A DNA stretch of 64,000 nucleotides from positions 1 through 64,000 of the forward strand of contig CAUYUJ010000163.1 in the NCBI GenBank assembly GCA_963575745.1, in the 5' to 3' direction. Below the pieces are notes generated by a model, which searched no databases, was not told the DNA's origin, and worked only from the letters and a program-made list of their open reading frames with translations. Within the stretch, counting starts at the first letter, position 1; each line of letters opens with the position of its first letter. A program made the translations under genes and the position numbers. Shown here one piece after another: positions 17,911-27,099 of this stretch. Origin of the DNA: Prorocentrum cordatum (taxonomy: Eukaryota; Sar; Dinophyceae; Prorocentrales; Prorocentraceae).

Positions 17911-18063
17911 GGCAAGCTCTCTCTCCGGTCGGGGGCCGACTGGCCCGCCCCCTGGCTTGGGCGGGGTGGCTGGGCTGTCCTGTCCGGCGCACTCCTCGGG
18001 AGCCGCGCGAACAAAAAAAGATAATCCCAGAAGTGCTCGCGCCGGAAGGGCGACTGCTGGCAG

Positions 18064-18335
18064 CTTTTTTCGGCCTCTGAGGGCCCTGGCCGGGCCCTCG
18101 GACCGTCAACAAAAGGATTCAGGATGAAAACCGGTCTTTGGGATTACCAGCCTCGAACGTATCCCTGTCCCTAAGACCTAAGATTGACACGCCCAAAGGC
18201 GATGACAATCTTAGGGATTCGCCCTCAGAAAGTAAGGGAATCCCTAAGATTGGCATCGTGATGAGGAGGTGCCCAGCATAGGGATATGGGATATGTTCCA
18301 GGCTGGTAAGGGGAACACGTCGGGACTTCCAGGGG
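18064..18335 (+). mobile_element. Family C element remnant interrupted by family H
   Basis: TTTTTTCGGCCTCTGAGGGC, GGATTCAGGATG and CCGGTCTTTGGG form the left part. GGGGAACACGTCGGGACTTC continues after the inserted element, matching the usual GGGGAAAGGGTCGGGACCTC. Confidence 0.65.
18144..18309. mobile_element. Family H element, copy 2, with TSD-like flanks
   Basis: TTACCAGCCTCGAAC and GTTCCAGGCTGGTAA are inverted. Flanks TGGGA and GGGGA differ by one base, compatible with an aged 5-bp TSD. Confidence 0.85.
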
Positions 18336-18536
18336 CCGCGCATGGAAGAGATCAGGGCGTCGCATGTCTGACTCCGTATATCCGCGGCCTCGCGGGCCGC
18401 GACCCCGTGGATGCGGAGCGTCTTCTCGCGGAGGCCCCGCGCGGGACGCACCCGTGCGCCCGCGCATTGGCGGGATCGCATGCCCTCTCCGGTCGCGGGC
18501 CGGCTGGCCACCCTGTCCACCCCTCCCCCGATCGGA

Positions 18537-18745
18537 GGCCCCCAAACGGGGTGGTGACCACACCGTGCGGTGAGTCGTTGGGAATTTTGGGTCACCGCAC
18601 TGTTTTGGGACTCGGGTTGTTCTCCGAGGATGTCTCGGGCGACAGGGGCCTCCGGGGTCCCAAGACCGTGCGGTGACGGACCGTGCGGTGAGGTCTTGGG
18701 GGATTTCGAGGTCACCGCACGGTCTGTCACCGCACCGTTTCGGGA
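18537..18745. mobile_element. Family L elements, dispersed form
   Basis: CACCGCACTGTTTTGGGACT and CCCAAGACCGTGCGGTGACG are inverted ends around GTTCTCCGAGGATGTCTCGG. A second shorter inverted pair follows. This is the non-amplified form of the 27-29 kb satellite unit. Confidence 0.75.
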
Positions 18746-18792
18746 CCCCAAACCCGAGCTTGGGTGGGCTGGTTGGCCTGGCCTCACCACCC

Positions 18793-18941
18793 ACCAGACC
18801 ACCCCAACCCAACCCGAAGGCTCAGATTTACCTTCGATTTCCAGTGGGGGGGGGTCGGGAAACATCGAAAAAACACCTGTGGAACCCTTAGCCCCCCCAA
18901 CCCGAAATTCGGGTCTTCGGGTTGGGTTGGGGTGGTCTGGT
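18793..18941. mobile_element. Family T element with perfect 27-bp TIR
   Basis: ACCAGACCACCCCAACCCAA at the left extends through CCCGAAG and is exactly inverted in the last 27 bases. The interior has a G8 run and an AT-richer centre. No TSD is visible. Confidence 0.8.
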
Positions 18942-18973
18942 AGGTAGTCATTCTGGAGAACACGAATTTCCGG

Positions 18974-19076
18974 AGACCGCGCGGACTTCTTGGATCGGCG
19001 CTGGGCCCCCCTCCCTGGCGCGCGGAGCGCGCCAGGGGCGGCGCCAGAGACGCCGCCAAGGGGCCCCAGCAACGAT
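18974..19076. mobile_element. Family F element, right end truncated at relict SL
   Basis: The left arm GACTTCTTGGATCGGCGC matches the arm at 51697. The hairpin centre CTGGCGCGCGGAGCGCGCCAG is intact. The right arm stops at CGATCC, where the relict spliced leader begins, instead of continuing to the CCGCGCGGAGCT seen in the other copy. Confidence 0.65.
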
Positions 19077-19098
19077 CCGTGGCCTTTTCTGGCTCAAG
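19076..19098 (+). promoter_or_regulatory. Relict dinoflagellate spliced-leader sequence
   Basis: The 23 bases match the 22-nt dinoflagellate spliced leader at 20 positions, with two substitutions and one inserted C. The 3' nine bases TGGCTCAAG are exact. In dinoflagellates this leader is trans-spliced to mRNA 5' ends, and genomic copies upstream of genes are the signature of reinserted cDNA (established for the group). The first ATG after it, 59 bases on, opens the kinase-like ORF, which makes a chance match unlikely. Confidence 0.8.
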
Positions 19099-19157
19099 GC
19101 CTTGCGCTGTGCAGCGTGGAACTGCGCCACCTTGCAGTGCAAGCCAGGCGCTGCGCT

Positions 19158-20639
19158 ATGAACAGCACCAGAGCGGGCCAGCGGCCGCCCGCGTCCAGCC
19201 GAAGCATCGTAGAGCTCTATGTTGCCCGCATGGCCTCGCAGCTCCCCGAGGACTTCGCGTTCGCGACCTTGGTGCCGTGGGAATCGCCGCACAAGCCAGA
19301 CAGGCTCGTCACGCCTGACGCTGCCCACGCGGGCCATTGGAACGCAAGGGAGATCGCGTCGTTGGTGTCTGGCTGCTCCAGCTTGCTGGTGCCGTGCACA
19401 CTCGAAACAAAGTACGAGAAGCGCATGATACAGAGTCTGTTGAAGCAAATCAAGCCGAACAGCGACCTTTGTGTTGCCCTGCTGCAGCTGCTCGAGATCC
19501 CAGGTGGCATGAACAGGGAGTACCTTGAGACGCTCATGGCACGCCACGACGTGCTCCTCGCTCTGGAAGCAGACGTGGTGATTCTCGACCCCAGCGACGA
19601 TCCAGATCGGCTGTACGCAGAACTCAATCAAGAGCGGGCGTGGCTCGAAGCACATGCCCTGCGTGGAAAGCGCATGGTCGACGAGGGTGCGGATGCGAAA
19701 GCACAGGCTGCGTTGGAGTCCCACCACGAGCTGCTGTGGGAGAGCATGCCGAAAGCTTTGATGCCCACATTCCCCCCGGTCAATCACAACCTTGTGGAGA
19801 CGGCTACCAGCGTGGGCGATTACCGGTTGAGGCAACGCTTGAGCACAGTGAGTGGCAGCGTGATCTTTGCGTGTCGGAGCGAGACTGAGGAAGTCGTCCT
19901 CAAGGTCTATAACAAGTCAGACTATGTAACTGCTGGGGACGTGGAGAACATTTATCGCGAATTGCGTTTCCTGAGGGACGAGCTCCGACACCCGCACATC
20001 GTCCAGTGCAATTGCGTGCTCCATAGCTTCTCGAGGGTGTATTTGGCCCTCCAAGTCGGGGGCAAGACGAATCTGAACCAGTACCTCCTGAACCAGCCAG
20101 GGTACCGCCTCGGCTTGCAGGATGCTGTGGCCTGCGCCGCGCAGATAGCAGGAGCGCTGGCCTTCTGCCATTCGCGGGACATCATGCACAGGCAAGTGTC
20201 TTTGGATCATGTCGTGGTAGATTGCCAGTCGGAAACGCCTTTCTGCCGCTTGGTGGACTTTTCCGCAGCGACGCGCTGCGTGGAGTCGACGCAGTCGACC
20301 ACGGTATGCGGGGGTCTGCCGTGCATCGCCCCGGAGATGGTGCTGGAGGCGTCGTACGTCGCCAAGCCGGCGGACTGCTGGAGCCTCGGGGTTGTGCTCC
20401 TCGAGGCCGTTGGGGGTCTGGGCTCGATGAGGCAGGCGGTCGGCTGGCCGGATGACGCGGAGTTGGAGCCCGCCGCCGCCAGGATTAGAAACTTCTTCTC
20501 CTGCGATGGCAGCCACGCCCGCGCGCTGGCCGTCATGGGCGGCGTGCGCAGCCGTGCGGTGCTGGCTAGGCTCTCTGGGCTCCTCGAGCCGGAGCCTGCG
20601 GCTCGGGCCGTCGCGGGTGCCCACTTTCAGGCCTGCTAG
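19158..20639 (+). CDS. Protein kinase-like protein, predicted pseudokinase, retrogene
   Basis: The 493-residue intronless ORF starts at the first ATG after the relict leader. The ORF stays open upstream to 18990, but that part overlaps the family F element. The first 200 residues match no domain I know. A kinase fold follows: the beta-3 lysine in VVLKVYNK (residue 249), helix-C glutamate in IYRELRFL (268), DFS in place of DFG (367-369), IAPEM (391-393) and DCWSLGVVLLE. The catalytic loop reads HRQVSLDHV instead of HRDLKxxN (344-352): the catalytic Asp is Gln, Lys is Ser, Asn is His, and the glycine-rich loop is degenerate. Phosphotransfer is therefore unlikely. The clean reading frame despite retroposition suggests it is, or recently was, under selection. 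A family A element begins 9 bp after the stop. Confidence 0.85.
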   Translation: MNSTRAGQRPPASSRSIVELYVARMASQLPEDFAFATLVPWESPHKPDRLVTPDAAHAGHWNAREIASLVSGCSSLLVPCTLETKYEKRMIQSLLKQIKPNSDLCVALLQLLEIPGGMNREYLETLMARHDVLLALEADVVILDPSDDPDRLYAELNQERAWLEAHALRGKRMVDEGADAKAQAALESHHELLWESMPKALMPTFPPVNHNLVETATSVGDYRLRQRLSTVSGSVIFACRSETEEVVLKVYNKSDYVTAGDVENIYRELRFLRDELRHPHIVQCNCVLHSFSRVYLALQVGGKTNLNQYLLNQPGYRLGLQDAVACAAQIAGALAFCHSRDIMHRQVSLDHVVVDCQSETPFCRLVDFSAATRCVESTQSTTVCGGLPCIAPEMVLEASYVAKPADCWSLGVVLLEAVGGLGSMRQAVGWPDDAELEPAAARIRNFFSCDGSHARALAVMGGVRSRAVLARLSGLLEPEPAARAVAGAHFQAC

Positions 20640-20647
20640 GCCGTAGT

Positions 20648-20766
20648 ATCGCTCGGACGTGTGCACTTTTGCTCGGCGGGGGTTCTTAAGGAGCATCCTG
20701 GATCATCCTGGGAAAAAACCACGCGCGAAACCGAGAAACAGCACAGGGAATGGACGTCCGAGCGAT
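20648..20766. mobile_element. Family A element, copy 5, in 3' flank of pseudokinase
   Basis: Ends ATCGCTCGGACGT and ACGTCCGAGCGAT are perfect inverses. The left flank is TAGT rather than TGGC, the one exception among five copies; the right flank is GGCC. Confidence 0.85.
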
Positions 20767-21185
20767 GGCCAGAGGCCCGGCAGTGTTCTCATCGCAGCCG
20801 CGCTGCATATTGTTTTATGTGCGTGCGCACAGTTACGCACACATGATACCCGAAGATGCTGCCCGCGGCGCGTATAGAGTTTGCTTGAGCGGGACTCTGC
20901 CTAGTTCGTCCAGCGTCCAGTCTTTTTTCGTCGTTGTCGCCTGCCCTGACAGCAGGTAGGTTATCCCCTGCTATTGCGCCCGTGTCTCCTAAGGTGAAAC
21001 TCCTTGAACTACTGAGACGACGCCAACTCCCATCATGCACCTGCCTCCTCCTCCTCCTCCTCCGCCTCCTTGTTCTTCTTTCCCTCGCTCATTCAGGTTC
21101 GTGGCATAATTTCCTCTAGCTTTCGAGACAACGCCCGCCTGCATGCGAGAAGCGTTGCAGGCCATCTGTCTTGAGTTCCACAGCA
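20767..21185. other. Unassigned spacer
   Basis: It includes a short (CTC)n patch at 21041-21070 and no supported gene. Confidence 0.4.
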
Positions 21186-22370
21186 GATCGAGGTCGCATG
21201 AGACACCCCTAGTACTGGGAGCGGCCCACGCACGCACAGTATAAATATTATATTTGTTTTGCTGCGCGCCAGGTTCCAGCGCCACGAGAAGCTTTGCGCG
21301 CCATCTGTCGTGATGATTGTGATCTCAGAGGAGCTCTAGATTACATCAGACGCCCCAGTACTGGGAATGGCCAGCGCCCCCCATAAGAACATGTTGTGTT
21401 TGCAGCTGCGCGCCAGGTTCCAGCGCACACAGCTCCAGCACACGAAGCCATGCTTTTGGGGCTACTTAGTTTCTGCAGTTCCCTGCTTCTTGGGATACAT
21501 GTCAGGGGGGTTGTTGCAGTCAGGAAGATGCAGGAACTGCGTGACAAGTAGCTGCAGCAGCGGTATCTCGCCCTCCGTGCAACTGGTGCAGACGGGCACG
21601 AGAAGCTTTGCGCGCCATCTGTCATGATGATTGAGATCTCAGAGGAGCTCAAGATTAAATCAGACGGCCCAGCGCTGGGAATGGCCAGCGCCCCCCATTA
21701 TATAAGAACATGTTGTGTTTGCAGCTGCGCGCCAGGTTCCAGCGCACGCAGCGCCAGCACACGAAGCCATACTTTTGGGGCTACTTAGTTTCTGCAGTTC
21801 CCTGCTTCTTGGGATACATGTCAGGGGGGTTGTTGCAGTCAGGAAGATGCAGGAACTGCGTGACAACTAGCTGCTCGCCCTCCGTGCGACCGGTGAAGGC
21901 GGGCACGAGAAGCTTTGCGCGCCATCTGTCATGATGATTGAGATCTCAGAGGAGCTCAAAGTTACATCGGACGCCCCAGTACTGGGAATGGCCAGCGCCC
22001 CCCATTATATAAGAACATGTTGTGTTTGCAGCCGCGCGCCAGGTTCCAGCGCACGCAGCGCTAGCACGCGAAGCCATGCTTTTTGGGCTACTTAGTTTCT
22101 GCAGCTCCCTGCTTCTTTGGATACATGCCATTAGGGTCGCTGCTGTGAGGAAGTTGCAGGAACTGCGTGACAAGTTGCTGCAGTATCAGTATCTCGCCCT
22201 CCGTGCGACAGGTGATGACGGCCATGAGAAGCTTTGCGCGCCAGGTTCCAGCGCCACGAGAAGCTTTGCGCGCCATCTGTCATGATGATTGGGATCTCAG
22301 AGGAGATCGAGATTACACCAGACGCCCCAGTACTGGGAATGGCCCACGCCCCACAATTGTAAGTAAACAT
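21186..22370. repeat. Family N tandem repeat, 307-351-bp unit, about 3.5 copies
   Basis: CGCCCCAGTACTGGGAATGG recurs at 21351, 21665 (diverged), 21972 and 22323. Between come TATATAAGAACATGTTGTG, GCGCGCCAGGTTCCAGCGC, GGGCTACTTAGTTTCTGCAG and GAGAAGCTTTGCGCGCCATC. The TATATAAG in two units resembles a TATA box, but no transcript start can be inferred. Confidence 0.85.
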
Positions 22371-22379
22371 GATCCGGGG

Positions 22380-22667
22380 ACTTCCGAGCCTTCTGAGAAG
22401 GCCCGCCCCTTCTCACTTCCCCCCCTCGCTCGCCGCCTACGTTTGGATTCTTCCGATTCGATTCGATTCGGTTTCGATGAGTTCCGATTCCGATTCGAGT
22501 CGACTTGGGATTCCGATCTGGGCTCCGATCTCTCACTGGAGGCCTATTGGCCTGCCGATTTCCGCCGATTCGACTCCTCCAGACTCGTCTGCCGATTTCC
22601 GCCGATCCGATTCATTTCGATCGCCGATCCGATTTATCGATTCGATTCTGGGCTCTTCTGGAGGGGT
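22380..22667. repeat. GATTCG-type degenerate hexamer region
   Basis: CGATTC, GATCCG and CCGATTTCCGCC motifs repeat with strong dyad tendency. The first 50 bp match the right arm of the family V element at 59.9 kb (CTTCTCACTTCCCCCCCTCG). Confidence 0.55.
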
Positions 22668-22803
22668 AAAGGGGAGGCGGGAAGGCTTTTGGAAACACCC
22701 CTTCTTCTTAGAGGGTGCAGGCCTCACCTGTAGAGGTAAGGCCGCGCCCTCTAAACAGCTGCCTCCTTCTGAGAAGCCTTCCCGCCTCCCTCTCCCCCCC
22801 TTT
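22668..22803. mobile_element. Family I foldback, copy 1
   Basis: AAAGGGGAGGCGGGAAGGCTT is answered by AAGCCTTCCCGCCTCCCTCT. The centre CTCACCTGTAGAGGTAAGGC is also symmetric. A second copy is at 26943. Confidence 0.7.
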
Positions 22804-22838
22804 GAGCGCCGCCACATGTTCGAGACCGAGGTTGTCAG

Positions 22839-23009
22839 CTGACCTTTAATTTTGTTCGGCCAAAAATCTTCACGCCTGAGCTTCGGAAGTGGCAGACGGG
22901 GGTGAAGTTCGAAGGGGAGACGATTGAATTTCTCGAGAACTGTTCAAGTGGAGCGGGTGGGGGGGATATCTTTGCCCCGACCATTTTGGCATCCTTCGTC
23001 GCAAGATAG
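22839..23009 (+). CDS. Possible short exon, unknown
   Basis: After GAGGTTGTCAG one frame reads LTFNFVRPKIFTPELRKWQT, then VKFEGETIEFLENCSSGAGG, and ends at TAG. The hydrophobic/charged alternation is protein-like and unlike neighbouring low-complexity translations. No family is recognised. It is shorter than 60 codons, so chance is possible. Confidence 0.3.
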   Translation: MTFNFVRPKIFTPELRKWQTGVKFEGETIEFLENCSSGAGGGDIFAPTILASFVAR

Positions 23010-23149
23010 CAGCAAGCCTCGGCTTGCCACGAGTAGCAGGGCCAGGACAGAGAGCGTCCTCCGAAAAAACCTTTGACAGTAATTCGTGAAGGTCATTCGT
23101 TAGAACTGAATTGTCGACCTCCATAACAGAGCAGACACGCCATCCCATG

Positions 23150-23560
23150 TGCCGTCGCCTCCTCTCGATCTCCCTCCCTGTCATCATCTTTCCTGTCTCT
23201 CCTTGCTTTACCTGCGTCCTCTCCTGATTGTCATCCTCCCAATTATCATCTTGCTTATCATCATCCCATCACCTCTTCATGTGCTTCCTCCTCCCAATCC
23301 TCGGTATCGTCCTTATCCTCATCATCGTTCTCATCCTCTCCTCGTCCTCCTCGTCCTCGCCCCCCTCGCCGTCCTCGTCACCGTCCTCTTATATAGTCAT
23401 CCTCATAGTTATTGTCTTGGTCCTCTCTTCATTGGCCTCCTCCTCCTCCTCCTGCTCCTCCTCCTCCTCCTCCGCCTCCCATCCTTGTTGTCCTCCTACT
23501 CCGCCGCCTACTGATGATCGTCGTTCTCATCGTCATCTTCCTTCCTCTATCTGCTGCTGA
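23150..23560. repeat. Degenerate pyrimidine-rich (TCC/ATC)n region
   Basis: CTCATC, CCTCCT and ATCATC triplets alternate irregularly, ending in (CTC)n and (CTG)n patches. Open frames here are Leu/Ile/Ser-rich artefacts. Confidence 0.7.
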
Positions 23561-23699
23561 TGCTGCTGCTGCTGCTCCATGAACCCAGCCCGACATCGAC
23601 AGGGTTTTGCCTGGCCTCAGGCGCATCAGCGCTTCACTACAATCCATTTGCTTCTCCTTTTTCTCCTCGTTCTCGGGCTATTCCTCCAGGCCCCCCTCC

Positions 23700-23888
23700 A
23701 CGTAGACGTCGTTGCGCTCCTCCTCGTCTCCTCGTCTCCTCGTCTCCTCGTCTCCTCGTCTCCTCTTCTCCTCCTCCTCCTCTCCTCCTCCTTCCTCTTC
23801 CTCCTCCTCCTCCTCCTCCTCCTCCTCCTCCTCCTCCTCCTCCTCCTCCTCCTCCTCCTCCTCCTCCTCCTCCTCCTCCTCCTCCTCG
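23700..23888. repeat. (CTCGTCT)n then (CTC)n tract
   Basis: Five CTCCTCGTCTC-like units are followed by about 75 bp of uninterrupted CTC. Confidence 0.85.
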
Positions 23889-24023
23889 AGGGTCTCCATA
23901 GGGGGTTGGGGCAGGGGAGGGAGGTCTCCAGATGCCTCCCGAGGTTCAAGAGAGCATAGCATGAGTTAGAAACGCACAAAGACAAGTGCGGTCCTCGATC
24001 CTCGATCCCGCTTCTTCTTCTTC

Positions 24024-24150
24024 TTGGACGCTCTCTCCCCTCCTCGTGGTGGTTCTCCTCCGCGCCCTCCCTGCGCAGCCTCGCTGCGGGGCGCGCCCTC
24101 CCCGGGCGCCCGGCGGCAGCCCGCCTCCACCAGCCTGGAAGCCCCCGTCC

Positions 24151-24212
<62 letters not shown>

Positions 24213-24213
24213 C

Positions 24214-24260
<47 letters not shown>

Positions 24261-24266
24261 CACGAG

Positions 24267-24302
<36 letters not shown>

Positions 24303-24668
24303 GACGACGACATTGACGACGACGACATTACAGTGGGGGCTCGGCCACAAGAAACCTCCGCAAGAAACCCAACCCTGAAATCCGCGATTTGTTCAATGAA
24401 AACCCAAATTCGTCAATCGAAAATCGTCAAGATCCTATTGGGGGCCCATCGAAATCCAAGAAACCCAGGGCACCCTGGCAGAATCCAACTGGTTTCTTGG
24501 CACGCGCCCCCAGTGTAACGACATTGACGACGATGGCGACGGCGACGGCGGCGGCGTCGTCGACGTCCTCCTCGCGCTCCTGCGCGCCCGCGCCGCCGAA
24601 GGCGCGCTGTCCTGGGAGCCCGTCCCCCCCCCGCCGCCAGAGGCAGGAGGAGGATCGGCGCAGCCCCC
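24024..24668 (+). CDS. Asp/His-rich protein split by an introner-like element
   Basis: The frame leads from a Pro/Arg/Ala-rich segment into a Asp tract with EHEHDHDH interruptions, encoded by (GAC)n with GAG and CAC variants, to DDIT at 24332. A 181-nt interval with GT at 24333 and AG at 24512-24513 follows. Joining 24332 to 24514 continues in phase as CNDIDDDGDGDGGG, VVDVLLALLRARAAEGALSW and EPVPPPPPEAGGG, up to the first unit of the family M array. Without removal the frame is lost, since 181 is not a multiple of three. The tract could bind cations; no family is recognised. The 5' end is uncertain: the position used is an in-frame TTG and an upstream exon is likely. Confidence 0.5.
24150..24315 (+). 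repeat. (GAC)n tract
   Basis: The tract encodes the Asp/His segment of the ORF around it. The CGACATTGACGACGA sequence occurs on both sides of the inverted-repeat element inserted downstream. Confidence 0.9.
24328..24518. mobile_element. Family U element, putative introner
   Basis: Ends TTACAGTGGGGGC and GCCCCCAGTGTAA are inverted; the pairing continues to GGCCACAAGAAACC/GGTTTCTTGGCACG with a few mismatches (31-bp TIR). CGACA flanks both sides, though inside a GAC repeat this is weak TSD evidence. The TIR itself supplies GT and AG so that exact splicing restores the surrounding frame. Confidence 0.8.
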
Positions 24669-25525
24669 AGTGGGACCGCCCGCATGCACCACCCACACCC
24701 AATTTGGCATTTTCACCAACCCAGTGCAGCGCTCCGTGGCCCAAAAGGGAGCTCCACCGAAACCCCCAGTGGTACGGCCCACATGCGTCCCCACATCCAA
24801 TTTGGCATTTTCACCCACCCAGTACAGCGTTTCGTGGCCCAATAGTGAGCCCCACCGAAGCCCGCATGCGTCCCCCACACCCAACTTGGCATTGTCACCC
24901 ACCCAGCAAAACGCTTCGTGGCCCCATAGGGAGCCCCACAAAAGCCCCCAGTGGGACCGTCCTCGTGCGTCCCTCGCACCCGATTTGGCATTGTCACCCA
25001 CCCAGAACCGCGCTCCGTGGCCTCATAGGGAGCTCCACCGAAGCCCCCAATAGGACCGCCCGCATGCGCCCCCCATGCCCAATTTGGCATTTTCACCCGC
25101 CCAGTACAGCGCATCGTGGCCCCATAGGGAGCTCCACCGAAGCCCCCAGTGGGGCCTCCCGCATGCGTCCGTCCCACACAGGGAGCTCCACCGAAGCCTC
25201 CAGTGGGACCGCCCGCATGCGTCCCCCACACCCACTTTGGCATTTTCACCGACCCAGTACAGCGCTTCGTGGCCCCATAAGGGAGCTCCACAGAAGCCCT
25301 CACCCTTTACAACGCTTCGCGGCCCCATGGGGAGCTCCACCGAAGCCCCCAATGGGACCGCCCGCGTGCGTCCCGCACGCCTAATTTGGTACCTCCACCC
25401 ACCACGTGCAGCGCTTCGTGGCCTCATGGGGAGCTTCACCGACGGCCCCAGTGCTACCGCCCCGCATGCGTTCCCCCACCGCCCAGCGCAGCGCTTCGTG
25501 GCCCCATGGGGAGCTTCACCGAAGA
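24669..25525. repeat. Family M tandem repeat, about 101-bp unit
   Basis: Units read AGTGGGACCGCCCGCATGCG, CACCCAATTTGGCATTTTCA, CCCACCCAGTACAGCGCTTC, GTGGCCCCATAGGGAGCTCC. Eight to nine units are present, some truncated. A shortened form lacking the TTTGGCATTTTCA segment makes the array at 43905. Confidence 0.85.
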
Positions 25526-25904
25526 AACTGTTCACAATTGCGGTACAGCCGGGGCCCTGAAAAAGGAACCCTTTTCGTTGGGGAGGGGCTCCGCGTTCCT
25601 TAAGTGTTTCACAGCTTGCCTCAGGTTTTCCTTGTGTTTTCGATCGGAAATCGAAGTTTAACTTAATGGGAAAAAGGGGCCTCGTTCCTTATTTAGGGTT
25701 CCTTAGGTCAACGCCCCGATTGTATCCACAACCTCATATGGTTGGGTCCTTCGCCAGGATAATTTTTTGTTTTCTTTGGTGGCAGCTCTGGCGCTGGCAA
25801 GAGCGTCTCTGCAGAGCCGCCGGGCCGCGCCGAGCACTGTAGGCGGAGAAGAGGAGGGCGGCCGTGAGCCCGCGTGGGGATCGAGAGGGGACTAAGAGAG
25901 AGCG
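25526..25904. other. Unassigned spacer
   Basis: It contains TCACAATTGCGG and CTCATATGGTTGGGTCC...TTCGCC, which resemble the segment that follows the second family M array (44548-44590), so the array and its 3' flank may have moved together. No gene is seen. Confidence 0.45.
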
Positions 25905-26075
25905 TCGGGGGTGGATAGACCTCCTACAATGACACGTCGATTAGTGAATTGTCCGTTTTCGGATCTCGAGAGGGCGCCGTGGCCGTTATTTTCCAGGCTT
26001 GCGCCCGCCAGGTTTGGGCCTCAGGTCGTTTTCACTAAACCACGTTTTACTAAAGGGGGGTCTGTCCATCCCCGA
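25905..26075. mobile_element. Family B element, copy 5, with TSD GAGCG
   Basis: Ends are TCGGGGGTGGATAGACCTCC and the inverse GGTCTGTCCATCCCCGA. GAGCG at 25900-25904 is repeated exactly at 26076-26080. Confidence 0.9.
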
Positions 26076-26157
26076 GAGCGGGAGAGGGGCAGGAGGGGCA
26101 ATGGGGCCCCCTCCCCACTGGGTGCTGCAGACTTGAGACGGCGCATGTCGCAACGGG

Positions 26158-26198
26158 CCTCCTCCTCCTCCTCCTCCTCCTCCTCCTCCTCCTCCCTG
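26158..26198. repeat. (CTC)n tract
   Basis: Short pure CTC run. Confidence 0.9.
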
Positions 26199-26299
26199 TT
26201 CTTTCCTCGGGAACCTCAAGAGGGCAGGGCACAATGGATGGGTCAGACGGTGCCCGCCGCTCTGGTGCCCGTGGAAGTCCGTGGAACAGGGCGACCAAA

Positions 26300-26439
26300 A
26301 TTCAGGAGGGGAGCGAACACACAGACACAATGAATCGTCGGCCCCCAGGAAAATATGGGAACATAGGGGCAGTGGGGGGGAGACAAAACGACCCGAAACC
26401 ATGGAGAAATATGGGGAATCCTTTTTTTTTGTGTGTGTG

Positions 26440-26494
<55 letters not shown>

Positions 26495-26522
26495 CTACTT
26501 GTGTGTCCCAGGGCCCCTTCAA
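26300..26522 (+). mobile_element. Family D repeat, copy 3, expanded by (GT)n
   Basis: TTCAGGAGGGGAGCGAACAC, AATGAATCGTCGGCCCCCAG, ATATGGGGAATCC and TGTGTGTCCCAGGGCCCC follow the family order. A (GT)n tract of about 60 bp (26431-26492) replaces the TTATTTGTGTGTATTTA segment. Confidence 0.8.
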
Positions 26523-26695
26523 CAATTCGAGCAGAGGCTGGCCGGCCGTCTTGGCGGCCCCCTCCCTCGCAGTCCGCGCGCCGCCCCGCCCTCCGGGCCC
26601 CCCTCTCTCCCCGAGGGGGGGCCCGGCTCAGGATGCCGCGCGGACACGGCCCCCGGTGGTCGGGAAGCTTCCGTGTAACTCTGGGGCCCCCAAAC
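26523..26695. other. GC-rich spacer
   Basis: CCTCTCTCCCCGAGGGGGGGC is locally palindromic; no gene. Confidence 0.4.
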
Positions 26696-26879
26696 CCAGA
26701 CCCCCTCGGGTAATGAAAAAATCATGACGGGAGTTTTTTCTTAATTTTCGGCCTTTGGAGGCCCTAACCGGCCCTCGGGAGTGTCAAAAAACGACTCGGG
26801 ATGCGCAGCCGGTCAGGGGGAAAGGGTCGGGACCTCTGGGGGTCGACGTCATGAAAAAATCATGACGTCGGGGGTCTGG
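26696..26879 (+). mobile_element. Family C element, copy 4
   Basis: Inverted ends CCAGACCCCCTCGGGTAATG and CATGACGTCGGGGGTCTGG, with the GTCGACGTCATGAAAAAATC right-end hairpin intact. It abuts the family L region. Confidence 0.85.
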
Positions 26880-26942
26880 GAACGGTGCGGTGACCACGCA
26901 CCGTGCGGTGAGTCGGTGGGGATTCGGGGTCACTCAGCCACG

Positions 26943-27098
26943 CGCAGAGGGGGGTGGGGGGAGGGGGGAGGGCTTCTTAGGAGCACCCCTGCTTCTTAGA
27001 AGGCGCGGGCCTCATCTGCAGATGTATGACCGGCGCCTTCTGAGAAGCAACCTCCTTCTAAGAAGCCCCCCCCCCCCCCCACCCCCCTGTGCGCGCCG
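26943..27098. mobile_element. Family I foldback, copy 2
   Basis: GGGGGGAGGGCTTCTTAGGA is answered by TCTAAGAAGCCCCCCCCCC. It also carries GAAGGCGCGGGCC/GGCGCCTTC. It sits between a dispersed family L end and the satellite. Confidence 0.7.
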
Positions 27099-27099
27099 C

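Noticed and set aside
18990-19157. Upstream ATG extending the kinase-like ORF by 56 codons
   Set aside because: This part overlaps the family F element and the relict leader, which would be untranslated; the first ATG after the leader at 19158 is preferred.
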